This document shows, piece by piece, positions 1 through 6,189 of a stretch of 11,839 nt of DNA (its first letter is position 1; each line of letters starts with the position of its first letter). The position numbers were made by a program, and so were the translations under genes. Source of the DNA: Halobacteriales archaeon (GTDB taxonomy: Archaea; Halobacteriota; Halobacteria; Halobacteriales; SKSH01); contig SKSH01000195.1 of the NCBI GenBank assembly GCA_007118075.1, positions 1-11,839 on the forward strand, written 5' to 3'. The notes under the pieces are model-generated. The model ran no database searches. It saw nothing but the letters and a program-made list of their open reading frames with translations, and was not told the DNA's origin.

Positions 1-212
1 AGGAAGACGGGGAACTTGTCCCTACCGAGACATTCGATCATGACCTCAGGAACCTCTACCCGGATGAGCGAGTCGCCATCGAGGAGATTGAAGGGACGTT
101 CGTCTTCCACGTCGAGACCGATGGTTCGATGACGGTCGATGAGCTCGTTTTGGAGGCCGCGGCGACGATGAGAGATCGCGCGGCTATGCTCGAGGAGGCG
201 TTGGAGCTATGA
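1..212 (+). CDS. rpoD: RNA polymerase subunit D, C-terminal part (truncated by window edge)
   Basis: The open frame enters from the left edge (first full codon at base 3) and stops at TGA 210-212. About 69 residues are visible, including the segments ERVAIEEIEGTFVFHVETDG and VDELVLEAA. These match the C-terminal dimerisation region of archaeal RpoD, the counterpart of bacterial alpha and eukaryotic Rpb3. RpoD pairs with RpoL to start assembly of RNA polymerase. The identification also rests on position: in haloarchaea rpoD lies directly before a tRNA-Leu and rpl18e, as here. The subunit's start and its N-terminal half are outside the window, so nothing can be said about iron-sulphur cluster cysteines. 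Confidence 0.93.
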   Translation, partial: EDGELVPTETFDHDLRNLYPDERVAIEEIEGTFVFHVETDGSMTVDELVLEAAATMRDRAAMLEEALEL

Positions 213-239
213 CCCCGCAACGCCACAACTCGAATCAGC

Positions 240-256
240 GGCGGTCGACCACCGCC
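240..256 (+). other. Inverted repeat (hairpin) between rpoD and tRNA-Leu
   Basis: GGCGGT at 240-245 pairs perfectly with ACCGCC at 251-256 around a five-base loop. It starts 28 bases after the rpoD stop and ends ten bases before the tRNA 5' end. It has no T-run after it, so it is not a typical archaeal terminator. No TATA-like box is visible in 213-265, so the tRNA may be transcribed together with rpoD, and the hairpin could mark the processing region. Confidence 0.4.
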
Positions 257-265
257 AGGCACCGT

Positions 266-350
266 GCAGGGATAGCCAAGTCAGGTCAACGGCGCAGCGT
301 TCAGGGCGCTGTCCCGAAGGGGTTCGCAGGTTCGAATCCTGCTCCCTGCA
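266..350 (+). tRNA. tRNA-Leu, anticodon CAG
   Basis: The full cloverleaf can be drawn. The acceptor stem is GCAGGGA (266-272) with TCCCTGC (343-349) and discriminator A350. The D stem is GCC (275-277) with GGC (291-293). The anticodon stem is CAGCG (295-299) with CGCTG (307-311), loop TTCAGGG and anticodon CAG at 302-304. A long variable arm has CCC (313-315) with GGG (319-321), as in class II tRNAs. The T arm is GCAGG (326-330), loop TTCGAAT, CCTGC (338-342). The anticodon, long variable arm and A73 together indicate leucine. The CCA end is not encoded and there is no intron. Only 31 bases separate it from rpl18e, so the two probably share a transcript that is cut by tRNase Z. Confidence 0.97.
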
Positions 351-381
351 CTCTATCGATCCTTTCAGGGAGTCACGCAGC

Positions 382-732
382 ATGAACAAGACAAATCCAC
401 GGATCCAGGATCTCATCGCCGAGCTGAAGTCCGTCGCCCGCGAGCACGATGCGGACGTCTGGGCTGATCTCGCCGGCCGGCTGGAACGGCCGCGCAGCTC
501 GTACGCCGAGGTCAATCTGGGACGCATCGAACGGTACGCCCGTGAGAACGAGACGGTAATCGTCCCCGGCAAGGTGCTGGGCAGCGGTACACTCCGAAAA
601 CCGGTCACCGTCGCCGCGGTCGACTTCTCACGGAGCGCCGAAGACAAGATCGACAAGGTTGGCGAAGCCTGCCGACTGGAGGAGGTCCTCGACCGCCTCC
701 CAGAGGGCACCAATATTCAGGTGATTGCATGA
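382..732 (+). CDS. rpl18e: Large-subunit ribosomal protein eL18
   Basis: This 116-residue protein carries NLGRIERYA (about residues 46-54), VIVPGKVLGSG (about 60-70) and VTVAAVDFS, all typical of archaeal eL18, a component of the 50S subunit shared with eukaryotes and absent from bacteria. The length is normal for haloarchaea. The ATG at 382 is preceded by GGGAG at 368-372, a plausible Shine-Dalgarno site. It starts 31 bases after the tRNA-Leu and its TGA overlaps the ATG of rpl13 (ATGA, 729-732), which suggests translational coupling. No separate TATA box is visible between the tRNA and this gene, so it is probably transcribed from further upstream. Confidence 0.97.
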   Translation: MNKTNPRIQDLIAELKSVAREHDADVWADLAGRLERPRSSYAEVNLGRIERYARENETVIVPGKVLGSGTLRKPVTVAAVDFSRSAEDKIDKVGEACRLEEVLDRLPEGTNIQVIA

Positions 733-1169
733 ACCGAGCTGACTTCGAACCAGATGTGGTCATCGACGCTCAGTACAGCGTGCTCGGTCGGGTGGCCAGC
801 GAGGTCGCCTCGCTCGTCCTCGATGGCAAGCGTGTCGCTGTCGTCAACGCGGAGAAGGCGGTCATCACGGGCCGAAAAGAGGATGTCTTCGAGCGCTATC
901 GGAAACGGCAACAGCTCGGATCGGACCGAGGACCGAATCATCCACGTCGGCCAGATGGCATCCTCAAGCGATCGATCAGAGGGATGCTCCCGACCGATCG
1001 AAAGCGAGGTCGCGAGGCGTTCGCGAACGTTCGTGTCTACCTCGAAAATCCGTTCGAGGAACCCGAAGCGACCGTCCTTGAGGAGGCGACCATCGATCGA
1101 CTCTCGACTATCAGGTTCGTCGAACTCGGCGAGATTAGCACGCAACTGGGGGCTTCACAGACATGGTAA
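729..1169 (+). CDS. rpl13: Large-subunit ribosomal protein uL13
   Basis: This 146-residue protein contains LGRVASEVASLVLDG (about residues 18-32), VAVVNAEKAVITG and a KRSIRGMLPTDRKRGREAF segment. These are signatures of uL13, an early-assembling 23S rRNA-binding protein of the 50S subunit. The C-terminal ELGEISTQLGA stretch resembles haloarchaeal uL13. The ATG at 729 overlaps the rpl18e stop by four bases. Its own TAA (1167-1169) lies within the rps9 start region, a seven-base overlap. Length and order fit the conserved archaeal rpl18e-rpl13-rps9 block. Confidence 0.97.
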   Translation: MNRADFEPDVVIDAQYSVLGRVASEVASLVLDGKRVAVVNAEKAVITGRKEDVFERYRKRQQLGSDRGPNHPRRPDGILKRSIRGMLPTDRKRGREAFANVRVYLENPFEEPEATVLEEATIDRLSTIRFVELGEISTQLGASQTW

Positions 1170-1558
1170 CGAACACGAGCGGAAAGAAGAAGACGGCCAT
1201 CGCCCGGGCGACCGTCCGAGAGGGCGCCGGGCGGGTCCGTATCAATGCACAGCCGATTGAATTGATCGAACCTGAGATGGCTCGGTTGAAGATGCTCGAA
1301 CCGTTCCGCATTGCCTCACATCTCCGGGATGATTACGACGTCGATGTCAGCGTCTCCGGCGGTGGTATCGCCGGTCAGGCTGATGCCGTACGAACGGCGA
1401 TCGCCCGAGGTATCGTCGAGCACACCGGTGACACCGAGGTCCGCGATGCGTACATGGAGTACGACCGGTCGTTGCTTGTCAACGACGTGCGCCAGCGCGA
1501 ATCGAAGAAATGGGGCGGTCCGGGAGCACGGGCTCGCTACCAGAAATCCTACCGGTGA
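1163..1558 (+). CDS. rps9: Small-subunit ribosomal protein uS9
   Basis: This 131-residue protein has the GKKKTAIARATVREGAGRVRIN start typical of uS9. It also has SGGGIAGQADAVRTAIARGI in the middle and ends GARARYQKSYR. The basic C-terminal tail of uS9 reaches the P-site tRNA in the ribosome, and the final Arg is conserved. The ATG at 1163 lies inside the end of rpl13, in another frame. The stop codon TGA (1556-1558) is itself part of a Shine-Dalgarno-like sequence for rpoN. Confidence 0.97.
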   Translation: MVTNTSGKKKTAIARATVREGAGRVRINAQPIELIEPEMARLKMLEPFRIASHLRDDYDVDVSVSGGGIAGQADAVRTAIARGIVEHTGDTEVRDAYMEYDRSLLVNDVRQRESKKWGGPGARARYQKSYR

Positions 1559-1561
1559 TCC
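1554..1561 (+). promoter_or_regulatory. Shine-Dalgarno site of rpoN, overlapping the rps9 stop
   Basis: GGTGATCC matches eight consecutive bases of AGGAGGTGATCC, the complement of the archaeal 16S rRNA 3' end. It contains the rps9 TGA and lies four bases before the ATG at 1566 and seven before the ATG at 1569. It therefore supports re-initiation at rpoN by ribosomes finishing rps9, and is compatible with either ATG. Confidence 0.6.
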
Positions 1562-1565
1562 AAAC

Positions 1566-1760
1566 ATGATGATTCCAGTCCGGTGTTTCACGTGCGGAAA
1601 GGTCGTCGCCGAACACTGGCCAGCGTACGATGAGCGCGTTCATCAGGATGAAGAGGATGCCGCAACCGTCCTCGACGAGCTCGGCATCGAACGCCACTGC
1701 TGTCGACGGATGTTCGTCTCGCACAAGGACCTGGTCGATATCGTCTCCCCATACCAGTGA
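1566..1760 (+). CDS. rpoN: RNA polymerase subunit N (Rpb10-like)
   Basis: This 64-residue protein has the Rpb10 zinc-binding pattern: Cys7 and Cys10 in VRCFTCG, then Cys45-Cys46 in RHCCRRM. RpoN is a small zinc protein that sits under the RpoD/RpoL platform of archaeal RNA polymerase. It should not be confused with bacterial sigma-54, which has the same symbol. Two ATGs are adjacent (1566 and 1569). I chose the first because haloarchaeal RpoN proteins commonly begin with two methionines. The frame is open upstream through rps9, but those codons are the rps9 shadow and the good ribosome site lies just before 1566. The stop overlaps the rpoK start by one base (TGATG). Confidence 0.95.
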   Translation: MMIPVRCFTCGKVVAEHWPAYDERVHQDEEDAATVLDELGIERHCCRRMFVSHKDLVDIVSPYQ

Positions 1761-1933
1761 TGACCATCAGACACTACACCCGATACGAGACCGCCCGCAT
1801 CATCGGCGCCAGATCACTCCAGCTTGCCCATGGTGCGCCGGTGTTGATCGAGACTGACCAGATGGAGCCGATCCTCGTCGCGGCCGAGGAGTTCGATGCA
1901 GACGTGCTCCCATTCACCGTCCATCGGGAGTGA
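1760..1933 (+). CDS. rpoK: RNA polymerase subunit K (Rpb6/omega-like)
   Basis: This 57-residue frame starts at ATG 1760, inside the rpoN stop, and ends at TGA 1931-1933. It reads YTRYETARIIGARSLQLAHG near the N-terminus, followed by APVLIETDQMEPILVAAEEF. This is the conserved core of archaeal RpoK, which matches eukaryotic Rpb6 and bacterial omega and clamps the largest polymerase subunit. It consists almost only of the conserved core, with no acidic N-terminal tail like that of eukaryotic Rpb6. The position between rpoN and eno is the usual haloarchaeal one. It is short enough to be missed by gene finders with a 60-codon limit. Confidence 0.96.
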   Translation: MTIRHYTRYETARIIGARSLQLAHGAPVLIETDQMEPILVAAEEFDADVLPFTVHRE

Positions 1934-1934
1934 C

Positions 1935-3143
1935 ATGAGCATCATCCAGACCGTCCGGTTGCGTGAGGTGCTCGATTCCCGCGGCGAGGCGACCGTCGAG
2001 GCCGACGTCCTCACTGAGGATGGCGGATTCGGCCGGGCTGCAGCACCGAGTGGTGCTTCAACCGGTGAGCATGAGGCCACCTCGCTCCCGGCGGTCGAGG
2101 CGATCGCTGCTGCCCGCGAGCACGTCGTCGGTCGACTGGAGGGCCAAGTCGAAGCTGTTGACCAGCGAGCGGTTGATACCGCATTGCACCGCGGTGATGG
2201 GACCGATGACTTCGGCCGGATCGGTGCCAATGCCTCCGTCGCCATCTCGATGGCTGCTGCGAAGGCCGGTGCCGATCTGCTGCGACTCCCCCTGTTTCAC
2301 CACCTCGGAGGTACCTTCCGAGGGGAGGAGTTCCCGGTCCCCATCGGGAATGTGATTGGGGGCGGTGCCCATGCCGTCGATGCCACTGCTATCCAGGAGT
2401 TCCACGCGATACCGCTTGGGGCTCCAAATGCCAGCGAGGGGGTCTTCGCTACCGCCGCGGTACACGAGGCGGTCGGTGAAGCGCTACGTGAGCGTGGCGT
2501 CCCTGCGAACAAGGGCGACGAGGGTGCCTGGGCACCACAAGGGCTCGACGACGAGACGGCACTCGAGCTAGTCGCTGAGGCGACCGATCTCGTCGCCGAT
2601 GCGGTCGGCTTCGAGATCGCTGTCGGCCTCGATGTGGCCGCCTCGGAGTTGTACGATGCCGACGCGGGGGTCTACCGCTACCAAGATGGTGACCGATCAC
2701 CCGAGGAACAACTGGCATACATGGTATCGCTCGTCGAGAACCATGATGTCGTCTACCTGGAGGATCCCTTCGAGGAGCACGACTTCGAGGGCTTTGCCGA
2801 ACTGACCGCCACCGTTGGTGACGACGCGGCAGTCTGTGGCGATGACCTGTTTTGCACCGCCGTCGACCGAATCGAACGCGGTGTCGCGCTCGGGTCAGCC
2901 AACGCCGTTCTCATCAAACCGAACCAGGTGGGAACGCTCTCGGACACGATGGATGCCATCGAACTGGCCGTCCGACAGGGGTGGATCCCCGTCATCTCCC
3001 ATCGAAGCGGTGAGACCGAGGATACGACCATCGCCCATCTCGCGGTGGCGACCGGCGCACCGTACATCAAGACGGGTGCCGTCGGCGGCGAGCGCACAGC
3101 GAAACTTAACGAACTCATCAGGATATCCGATCAAGCAACATGA
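1935..3143 (+). CDS. eno: Enolase (2-phosphoglycerate dehydratase)
   Basis: Converts 2-phosphoglycerate to phosphoenolpyruvate in glycolysis/gluconeogenesis. The 402-residue protein has the N-terminal LREVLDSRGEATVEA and the mobile loop APSGASTGEHEA. The catalytic Glu196 lies in GDEGAWAP and the catalytic Lys328 in LIKPNQVGT. Magnesium ligands are Asp233 (GLDVA), Glu276 (YLEDPFEE) and Asp303 (CGDDLF). SHRSGETED lies near the C-terminus. All active-site elements are present. An in-frame ATG at 1896 would add 13 residues, but these lie inside rpoK and lack similarity to enolases. ATG 1935 follows the rpoK stop by one base and gives the canonical N-terminus, MSIIQTVRLREVLDSRG. It sits among ribosomal and polymerase genes, as in other archaea, and overlaps rps2 by four bases. 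Confidence 0.97.
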   Translation: MSIIQTVRLREVLDSRGEATVEADVLTEDGGFGRAAAPSGASTGEHEATSLPAVEAIAAAREHVVGRLEGQVEAVDQRAVDTALHRGDGTDDFGRIGANASVAISMAAAKAGADLLRLPLFHHLGGTFRGEEFPVPIGNVIGGGAHAVDATAIQEFHAIPLGAPNASEGVFATAAVHEAVGEALRERGVPANKGDEGAWAPQGLDDETALELVAEATDLVADAVGFEIAVGLDVAASELYDADAGVYRYQDGDRSPEEQLAYMVSLVENHDVVYLEDPFEEHDFEGFAELTATVGDDAAVCGDDLFCTAVDRIERGVALGSANAVLIKPNQVGTLSDTMDAIELAVRQGWIPVISHRSGETEDTTIAHLAVATGAPYIKTGAVGGERTAKLNELIRISDQAT

Positions 3144-3862
3144 CAGACGAAACCGATCCCGAGGAAACCACACAAGACGCGGTCGTAGAAGAGCTCCCGC
3201 CGGAAGAGGATTCGGCGCCAGAAGCAACAGCCGAGGAACCGACGGAGGATGCGGTCGAGACAGATATGGTGGCAGATGATGCTGCCGACCTGCTCATCCC
3301 GGTCGAGGACTACCTCAGCTCTGGGGTACACATCGGTACCCAGCAGAAGACATCGGACATGGAGCGGTTCATCCACCGCGTCCGGGACGATGGCTTGTAC
3401 GTTCTCGATATTACACAGACGGACGAGCGGATCCGCTTAGCGGCGGATTTCCTCTCACGGTACCCACCAGAACAGGTGCTCGTCGCTGCTAGCCGTCAAT
3501 ACGGCCGGTATCCTGCCGAGCGGTTCGCAGAGGTCGTTGGTGCACAGGCCGTCACCGGACGGTTCATCCCAGGGACCCTCACCAACCCAAAGTACGCCGG
3601 TTACCTCGAACCCGATGTGCTGGTCGTCACCGATCCGATCGCCGATTCACAGGCGGTCACCGAGGCGATCACCGTGGGTATCCCGGTCATCGCGATGTGT
3701 GACAGCAACAACAATCACGAGAACATCGACATCGTCATCCCCACGAACAACAAGGGTCGTAAGGCGCTTGCGGTGGTCTACTGGTTGCTCGCCAACGAGA
3801 CGATCGATCGTCGTGGTGGCCAGCCAACACACGCCCTCGAGGACTTCGAACTCGGAATCTGA
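3140..3862 (+). CDS. rps2: Small-subunit ribosomal protein uS2 with acidic N-terminal extension
   Basis: The 240-residue protein is uS2, shown by SGVHIGTQQKT (about residues 61-71), VAASRQYGRYPAERF, TGRFIPGTLTNP, VVTDPIADSQAVTEA and IPVIAMCDSNN. The first 50 residues form an extension with 21 Asp/Glu and no Lys or Arg. This is low in structural residues and typical in kind of halophilic archaea. uS2 binds late to the 30S platform near the exit of the mRNA channel. The ATG at 3140 overlaps the eno stop (ATGA). It ends the tightly packed operon: the next gene is 48 bases away behind its own promoter-like sequence, and no T-run terminator is visible in the gap. Confidence 0.96.
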   Translation: MTDETDPEETTQDAVVEELPPEEDSAPEATAEEPTEDAVETDMVADDAADLLIPVEDYLSSGVHIGTQQKTSDMERFIHRVRDDGLYVLDITQTDERIRLAADFLSRYPPEQVLVAASRQYGRYPAERFAEVVGAQAVTGRFIPGTLTNPKYAGYLEPDVLVVTDPIADSQAVTEAITVGIPVIAMCDSNNNHENIDIVIPTNNKGRKALAVVYWLLANETIDRRGGQPTHALEDFELGI

Positions 3863-3873
3863 TCGGACAGCGA

Positions 3874-3887
3874 CGGGAGTTATCACC
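3874..3887 (+). promoter_or_regulatory. Probable mvk promoter
   Basis: CGGGAGTTATCACC lies in the 48-base gap after rps2. Its TTATCA (3880-3885) is centred about 28 bases before the mvk ATG, the distance expected between an archaeal TATA box and a start site that coincides with the start codon. It therefore predicts a leaderless mvk transcript. Similar sequences occur before the genes at 6190 and 9633. Confidence 0.45.
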
Positions 3888-3910
3888 TGACGGGTTCTGC
3901 ATCACAGCAT

Positions 3911-4894
3911 ATGGCAATCTCAAGCGCCCCAGGGAAGGTCTATCTTTTCGGTGAACACGCCGTCGTATACGGCGAACCGGCCATCCCCTGTGCGATCGAT
4001 CTGCGGGCGAGAGTCCAAGCGACCGCTCGGGACGACAACCGCGTCCGTCTCACGGCTCGTGATCTCAGCTTGAACGGCTTCACCGTCGAATTTCGAGGTG
4101 GTCACGGAGATCGTCCCGATGTTGATGTTCCAGATGTCCTTGTCGAGGCAGCGGTCGGCTATGTCGATGGCGCAATCGAACACGCCCGCGAGCTTGCAGG
4201 AGGGACCGATGATGGATTGGAATTGACCATCGAGAGCGATATCCCACTTGGTGCCGGGTTGGGTTCATCCGCCGCGGTGACGGTTGCGGCCATCGATGCA
4301 GTCGCTCGGGAGTTCGGGGCATCCCCCGATAAGGAGGTCATCGCCGACCGGGCGTATCAGGTTGAATCGTCGGTCCAATCCGGTGAGGCGTCACGAGCAG
4401 ACACGTATTGCTCGACGATGGGTGGTGTGGTTCGAATCGAGGGGAGTGATTGTCGCCGACTCGGCGAACCAGATATTCCGTTCGTCCTCGGATACGACGG
4501 TGGAGCCGGTGATACAGGCCAGCTTGTCGCAGGGGTTCGATCGCTACGGGACCGCTATCCGTTCGCCCACGCTACCGTCGAGGCTGTTGGCGAACTGGTC
4601 GAACGAGGAGAGACCGCACTGGCCGATGGTGACCTAGCGGAGGTTGGCCGATTGATGAACTTCAACCACGGACTGTTGGCGGCGCTCGGAGTTTCCTCGA
4701 GAACACTCGATGATATGGTCTGGGCGGCGAGGGATGCCGGTGCACTCGGAGCCAAGCTGACCGGTGCCGGCGGCCATGGTTGTATCGTCGCCCTCACCGA
4801 TTCGTCATCGGTCAAGACCGCACTCGAGCACGCACCATCGTGTGAAGCCGCCTATGAGGCTGATCTGACGCCGACGGGGCTCCATCGGGAGTGA
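3911..4894 (+). CDS. mvk: Mevalonate kinase
   Basis: GHMP-family kinase of 327 residues that phosphorylates mevalonate with ATP, an early committed step of archaeal isoprenoid and ether-lipid synthesis. Motif 1 is SAPGKVYLFGEHAVVYG (residues 5-21). The phosphate-binding motif 2 is PLGAGLGSSAA (112-122). Motif 3 is KLTGAGGHGC (from residue 282). LMNFNHGLL matches the mevalonate kinase subfamily rather than homoserine or galactokinase. ATG 3911 is placed at leaderless distance from a TATA-like TTATCA. It is followed by isopentenyl phosphate kinase, another step of the same pathway, five bases later. Haloarchaea are known to join these two steps through a phosphomevalonate decarboxylase, which is not in this window. 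Confidence 0.96.
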   Translation: MAISSAPGKVYLFGEHAVVYGEPAIPCAIDLRARVQATARDDNRVRLTARDLSLNGFTVEFRGGHGDRPDVDVPDVLVEAAVGYVDGAIEHARELAGGTDDGLELTIESDIPLGAGLGSSAAVTVAAIDAVAREFGASPDKEVIADRAYQVESSVQSGEASRADTYCSTMGGVVRIEGSDCRRLGEPDIPFVLGYDGGAGDTGQLVAGVRSLRDRYPFAHATVEAVGELVERGETALADGDLAEVGRLMNFNHGLLAALGVSSRTLDDMVWAARDAGALGAKLTGAGGHGCIVALTDSSSVKTALEHAPSCEAAYEADLTPTGLHRE

Positions 4895-4895
4895 T
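4887..4895 (+). promoter_or_regulatory. Shine-Dalgarno site of ipk, spanning the mvk stop
   Basis: GGGAGTGAT resembles GGAGGTGAT, the ribosome-binding consensus, and contains the mvk TGA (4892-4894). GGAG ends eight bases before ATG 4900. That spacing favours ATG 4900 over the in-frame GTG at 4891, which lies inside the site itself. Confidence 0.5.
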
Positions 4896-4899
4896 ATCG

Positions 4900-5646
4900 A
4901 TGGTCACCGTCCTCAAACTTGGTGGGAGCGTCATCACTGAGAAGGAACATCCAGAGATACTCGCGACCGAACGGGTCGACCAGATCGCCGACCGGTTACA
5001 ATCGAGCATGACCGAGCGGCTTATCCTCATCCTTGGTGGCGGAAGTTTCGGTCATCCGGCGGCTGATCGACATGGACTCTCCGTCGAGTTGGGGACTCAT
5101 GACGCACGTGCGATTGCCGACGTGCATGGTGCGATGCTCAGGCTCGTCGACCATGTCATCGAACGGTTTGTCGAACGGGAGATTCCAGCGGTGGCCTTCC
5201 ACCCGATGTCGATGGGCGTACGTGATGGTGATACATTGACGCTCTCACACGACGGGGTGCAAGCCGCATTCGAGGAGGGGTTCATCCCAACATTGCACGG
5301 CGACGGGATCGTTACGGTGGATGACGGTGTCACCATCCTCAGTGGTGATACACTGGTTGCCGATCTTGCTCATCAGTTCGATGCCGATCGGGTCGGCCTT
5401 TGCAGCCGTGTTCCTGGGGTACTCGACGAGGAAGGGAAGGTGATCGATCGCATCGAGCACTTTTCATCGGTCTCGTCGGTGGTGGGGGAGAGCGATGCGA
5501 CCGATGTCACCGGAGGGATGGCCGGGAAGGTCGAGACACTGTTGGATCTTGGAATCCCTGCGTCGGTCTTCGACCTCGATTCGCTCGGAGATTTCCTCGA
5601 GGGTGCACAACCAGGGACGACAATTGACGGGTCACGCGTCAACTGA
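4900..5646 (+). CDS. ipk: Isopentenyl phosphate kinase
   Basis: Amino-acid-kinase family protein of 248 residues that converts isopentenyl phosphate to isopentenyl diphosphate, the last step of the archaeal mevalonate route. It starts VTVLKLGGSVIT, the nucleotide-binding Lys/Gly segment. It has LGGGSFGHP with His52, matching the histidine that distinguishes IPK from other amino-acid kinases such as glutamate 5-kinase and UMP kinase. Later come LHGDGI, ILSGDTLV and TGGMAGKVETLL, typical of the C-terminal ATP-binding half. A GTG at 4891 would add three residues and overlap mvk by four bases. ATG 4900 is preferred because it gives the family's usual N-terminus and correct ribosome-site spacing. 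It is probably co-transcribed with mvk. Confidence 0.95.
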   Translation: MVTVLKLGGSVITEKEHPEILATERVDQIADRLQSSMTERLILILGGGSFGHPAADRHGLSVELGTHDARAIADVHGAMLRLVDHVIERFVEREIPAVAFHPMSMGVRDGDTLTLSHDGVQAAFEEGFIPTLHGDGIVTVDDGVTILSGDTLVADLAHQFDADRVGLCSRVPGVLDEEGKVIDRIEHFSSVSSVVGESDATDVTGGMAGKVETLLDLGIPASVFDLDSLGDFLEGAQPGTTIDGSRVN

Positions 5647-5684
5647 ACGCTGACGATATGTGTCGAACGGCGAGAATCGCTCCC

Positions 5685-5697
5685 CCTGGTTATCAGG
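5685..5697 (+). promoter_or_regulatory. Probable promoter of the four-helix membrane protein gene
   Basis: CCTGGTTATCAGG is a near-palindrome (CCTG/CAGG arms) holding TTATCA at 5690-5695. The TATA-like core is centred about 27 bases before ATG 5719, the spacing for a leaderless transcript. The symmetric arms could serve a repressor that covers the TATA box, but that is only inference. Confidence 0.4.
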
Positions 5698-5718
5698 ATG
5701 GGCGACCCGTGCTTCGAT

Positions 5719-6087
5719 ATGGAACGAGATGTAGCGGTCATTTCGCTCGGTATCGGTATCACGGTTTTCCTCGTCGTGGCCGGGATAATCAGCTATCTGC
5801 TTGAACCATTCATCGCCTTCTCCGTCTTCATTGGTATCCCAGCCGGGTTGCTCGCGGCTTTCGGTGTTATGCTTTCGGTGATCCGAACAGCTGATCGCTG
5901 GGACCATCGAACGGGGACAAGTATCCTTGCCGGCGTTGCCACCTTCGGCTACGCTATGTTGGTGCTCTTGGCGATCAGATATGTGGTCCCTGCAGTACGT
6001 GTAGAACTCGACGGTTGGACACTCATCATGGTCGCGATGGCGATGGGGGCGATTATCAGTGTCATCACCTGGAATCTACGAGGATGA
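5719..6087 (+). CDS. Small integral membrane protein, four predicted helices, function unknown
   Basis: The 122-residue protein is almost wholly hydrophobic. Predicted membrane segments are at about residues 5-28 (ISLGIGITVFLVVAGIISYL), 31-53 (FIAFSVFIGIPAGLLAAFGV), 69-91 (ILAGVATFGYAMLVLLAIRY) and 98-118. The only long polar stretch is the loop IRTADRWDHRTG between helices 2 and 3. I recognise no family. ATG 5698 would add seven residues (MGDPCFD), but ATG 5719 gives a cleaner MERDVAVI start and sits at leaderless distance from a TATA-like box. It follows ipk by 72 bases and precedes the ZIP-like gene by 102, on the same strand. It could be an accessory of either neighbour, or unrelated. Confidence 0.75.
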   Translation: MERDVAVISLGIGITVFLVVAGIISYLLEPFIAFSVFIGIPAGLLAAFGVMLSVIRTADRWDHRTGTSILAGVATFGYAMLVLLAIRYVVPAVRVELDGWTLIMVAMAMGAIISVITWNLRG

Positions 6088-6105
6088 GCTATCCATTCGT
6101 GCAGA

Positions 6106-6132
6106 GTGATACACCCTCGGGAGAAGTATCAC
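6106..6132 (+). promoter_or_regulatory. Inverted repeat over the promoter of the ZIP-like gene
   Basis: GTGATAC (6106-6112) and GTATCAC (6126-6132) are exact inverted copies with 13 bases between. The right arm contains TATCA, the best TATA-like sequence before the gene at 6190, centred about 62 bases from its ATG. This could be an operator that blocks the TATA box, or a hairpin ending the upstream transcript. With no T-run, I favour the operator. Confidence 0.4.
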
Positions 6133-6143
6133 CCGTTGACGGG
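6132..6143 (+). repeat. Second palindrome, directly adjacent
   Basis: CCCGT (6132-6136) and ACGGG (6139-6143) are exact inverted copies around two bases. The spacer is too short for an RNA hairpin, so a dimeric DNA-binding protein is the more natural reader. It lies just downstream of the TATA-like core, near the expected transcription start (about 6150-6155). Confidence 0.35.
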
Positions 6144-6189
6144 AGTTGGCCTGGAACCGCGCCTCATCCCGGTGGTGAGCATCCATCCG

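Noticed and set aside
1896..1934. 13-residue N-terminal extension of enolase from ATG 1896
   Set aside because: These codons lie within rpoK in another frame and read MQTCSHSPSIGSD, unlike enolase. ATG 1935 gives the normal start.
3249..3890. Arginine/serine-rich overlapping frames within rps2 and other genes
   Set aside because: Products rich in Arg, Ser and Thr with no family similarity are typical out-of-frame readings of acidic haloarchaeal genes.
6106..6189. 28-residue extension of the ZIP-like protein from GTG 6106
   Set aside because: The GTG is the left arm of an inverted repeat, the expected transcription start is downstream of it, and the added residues are polar and unlike a transporter start.
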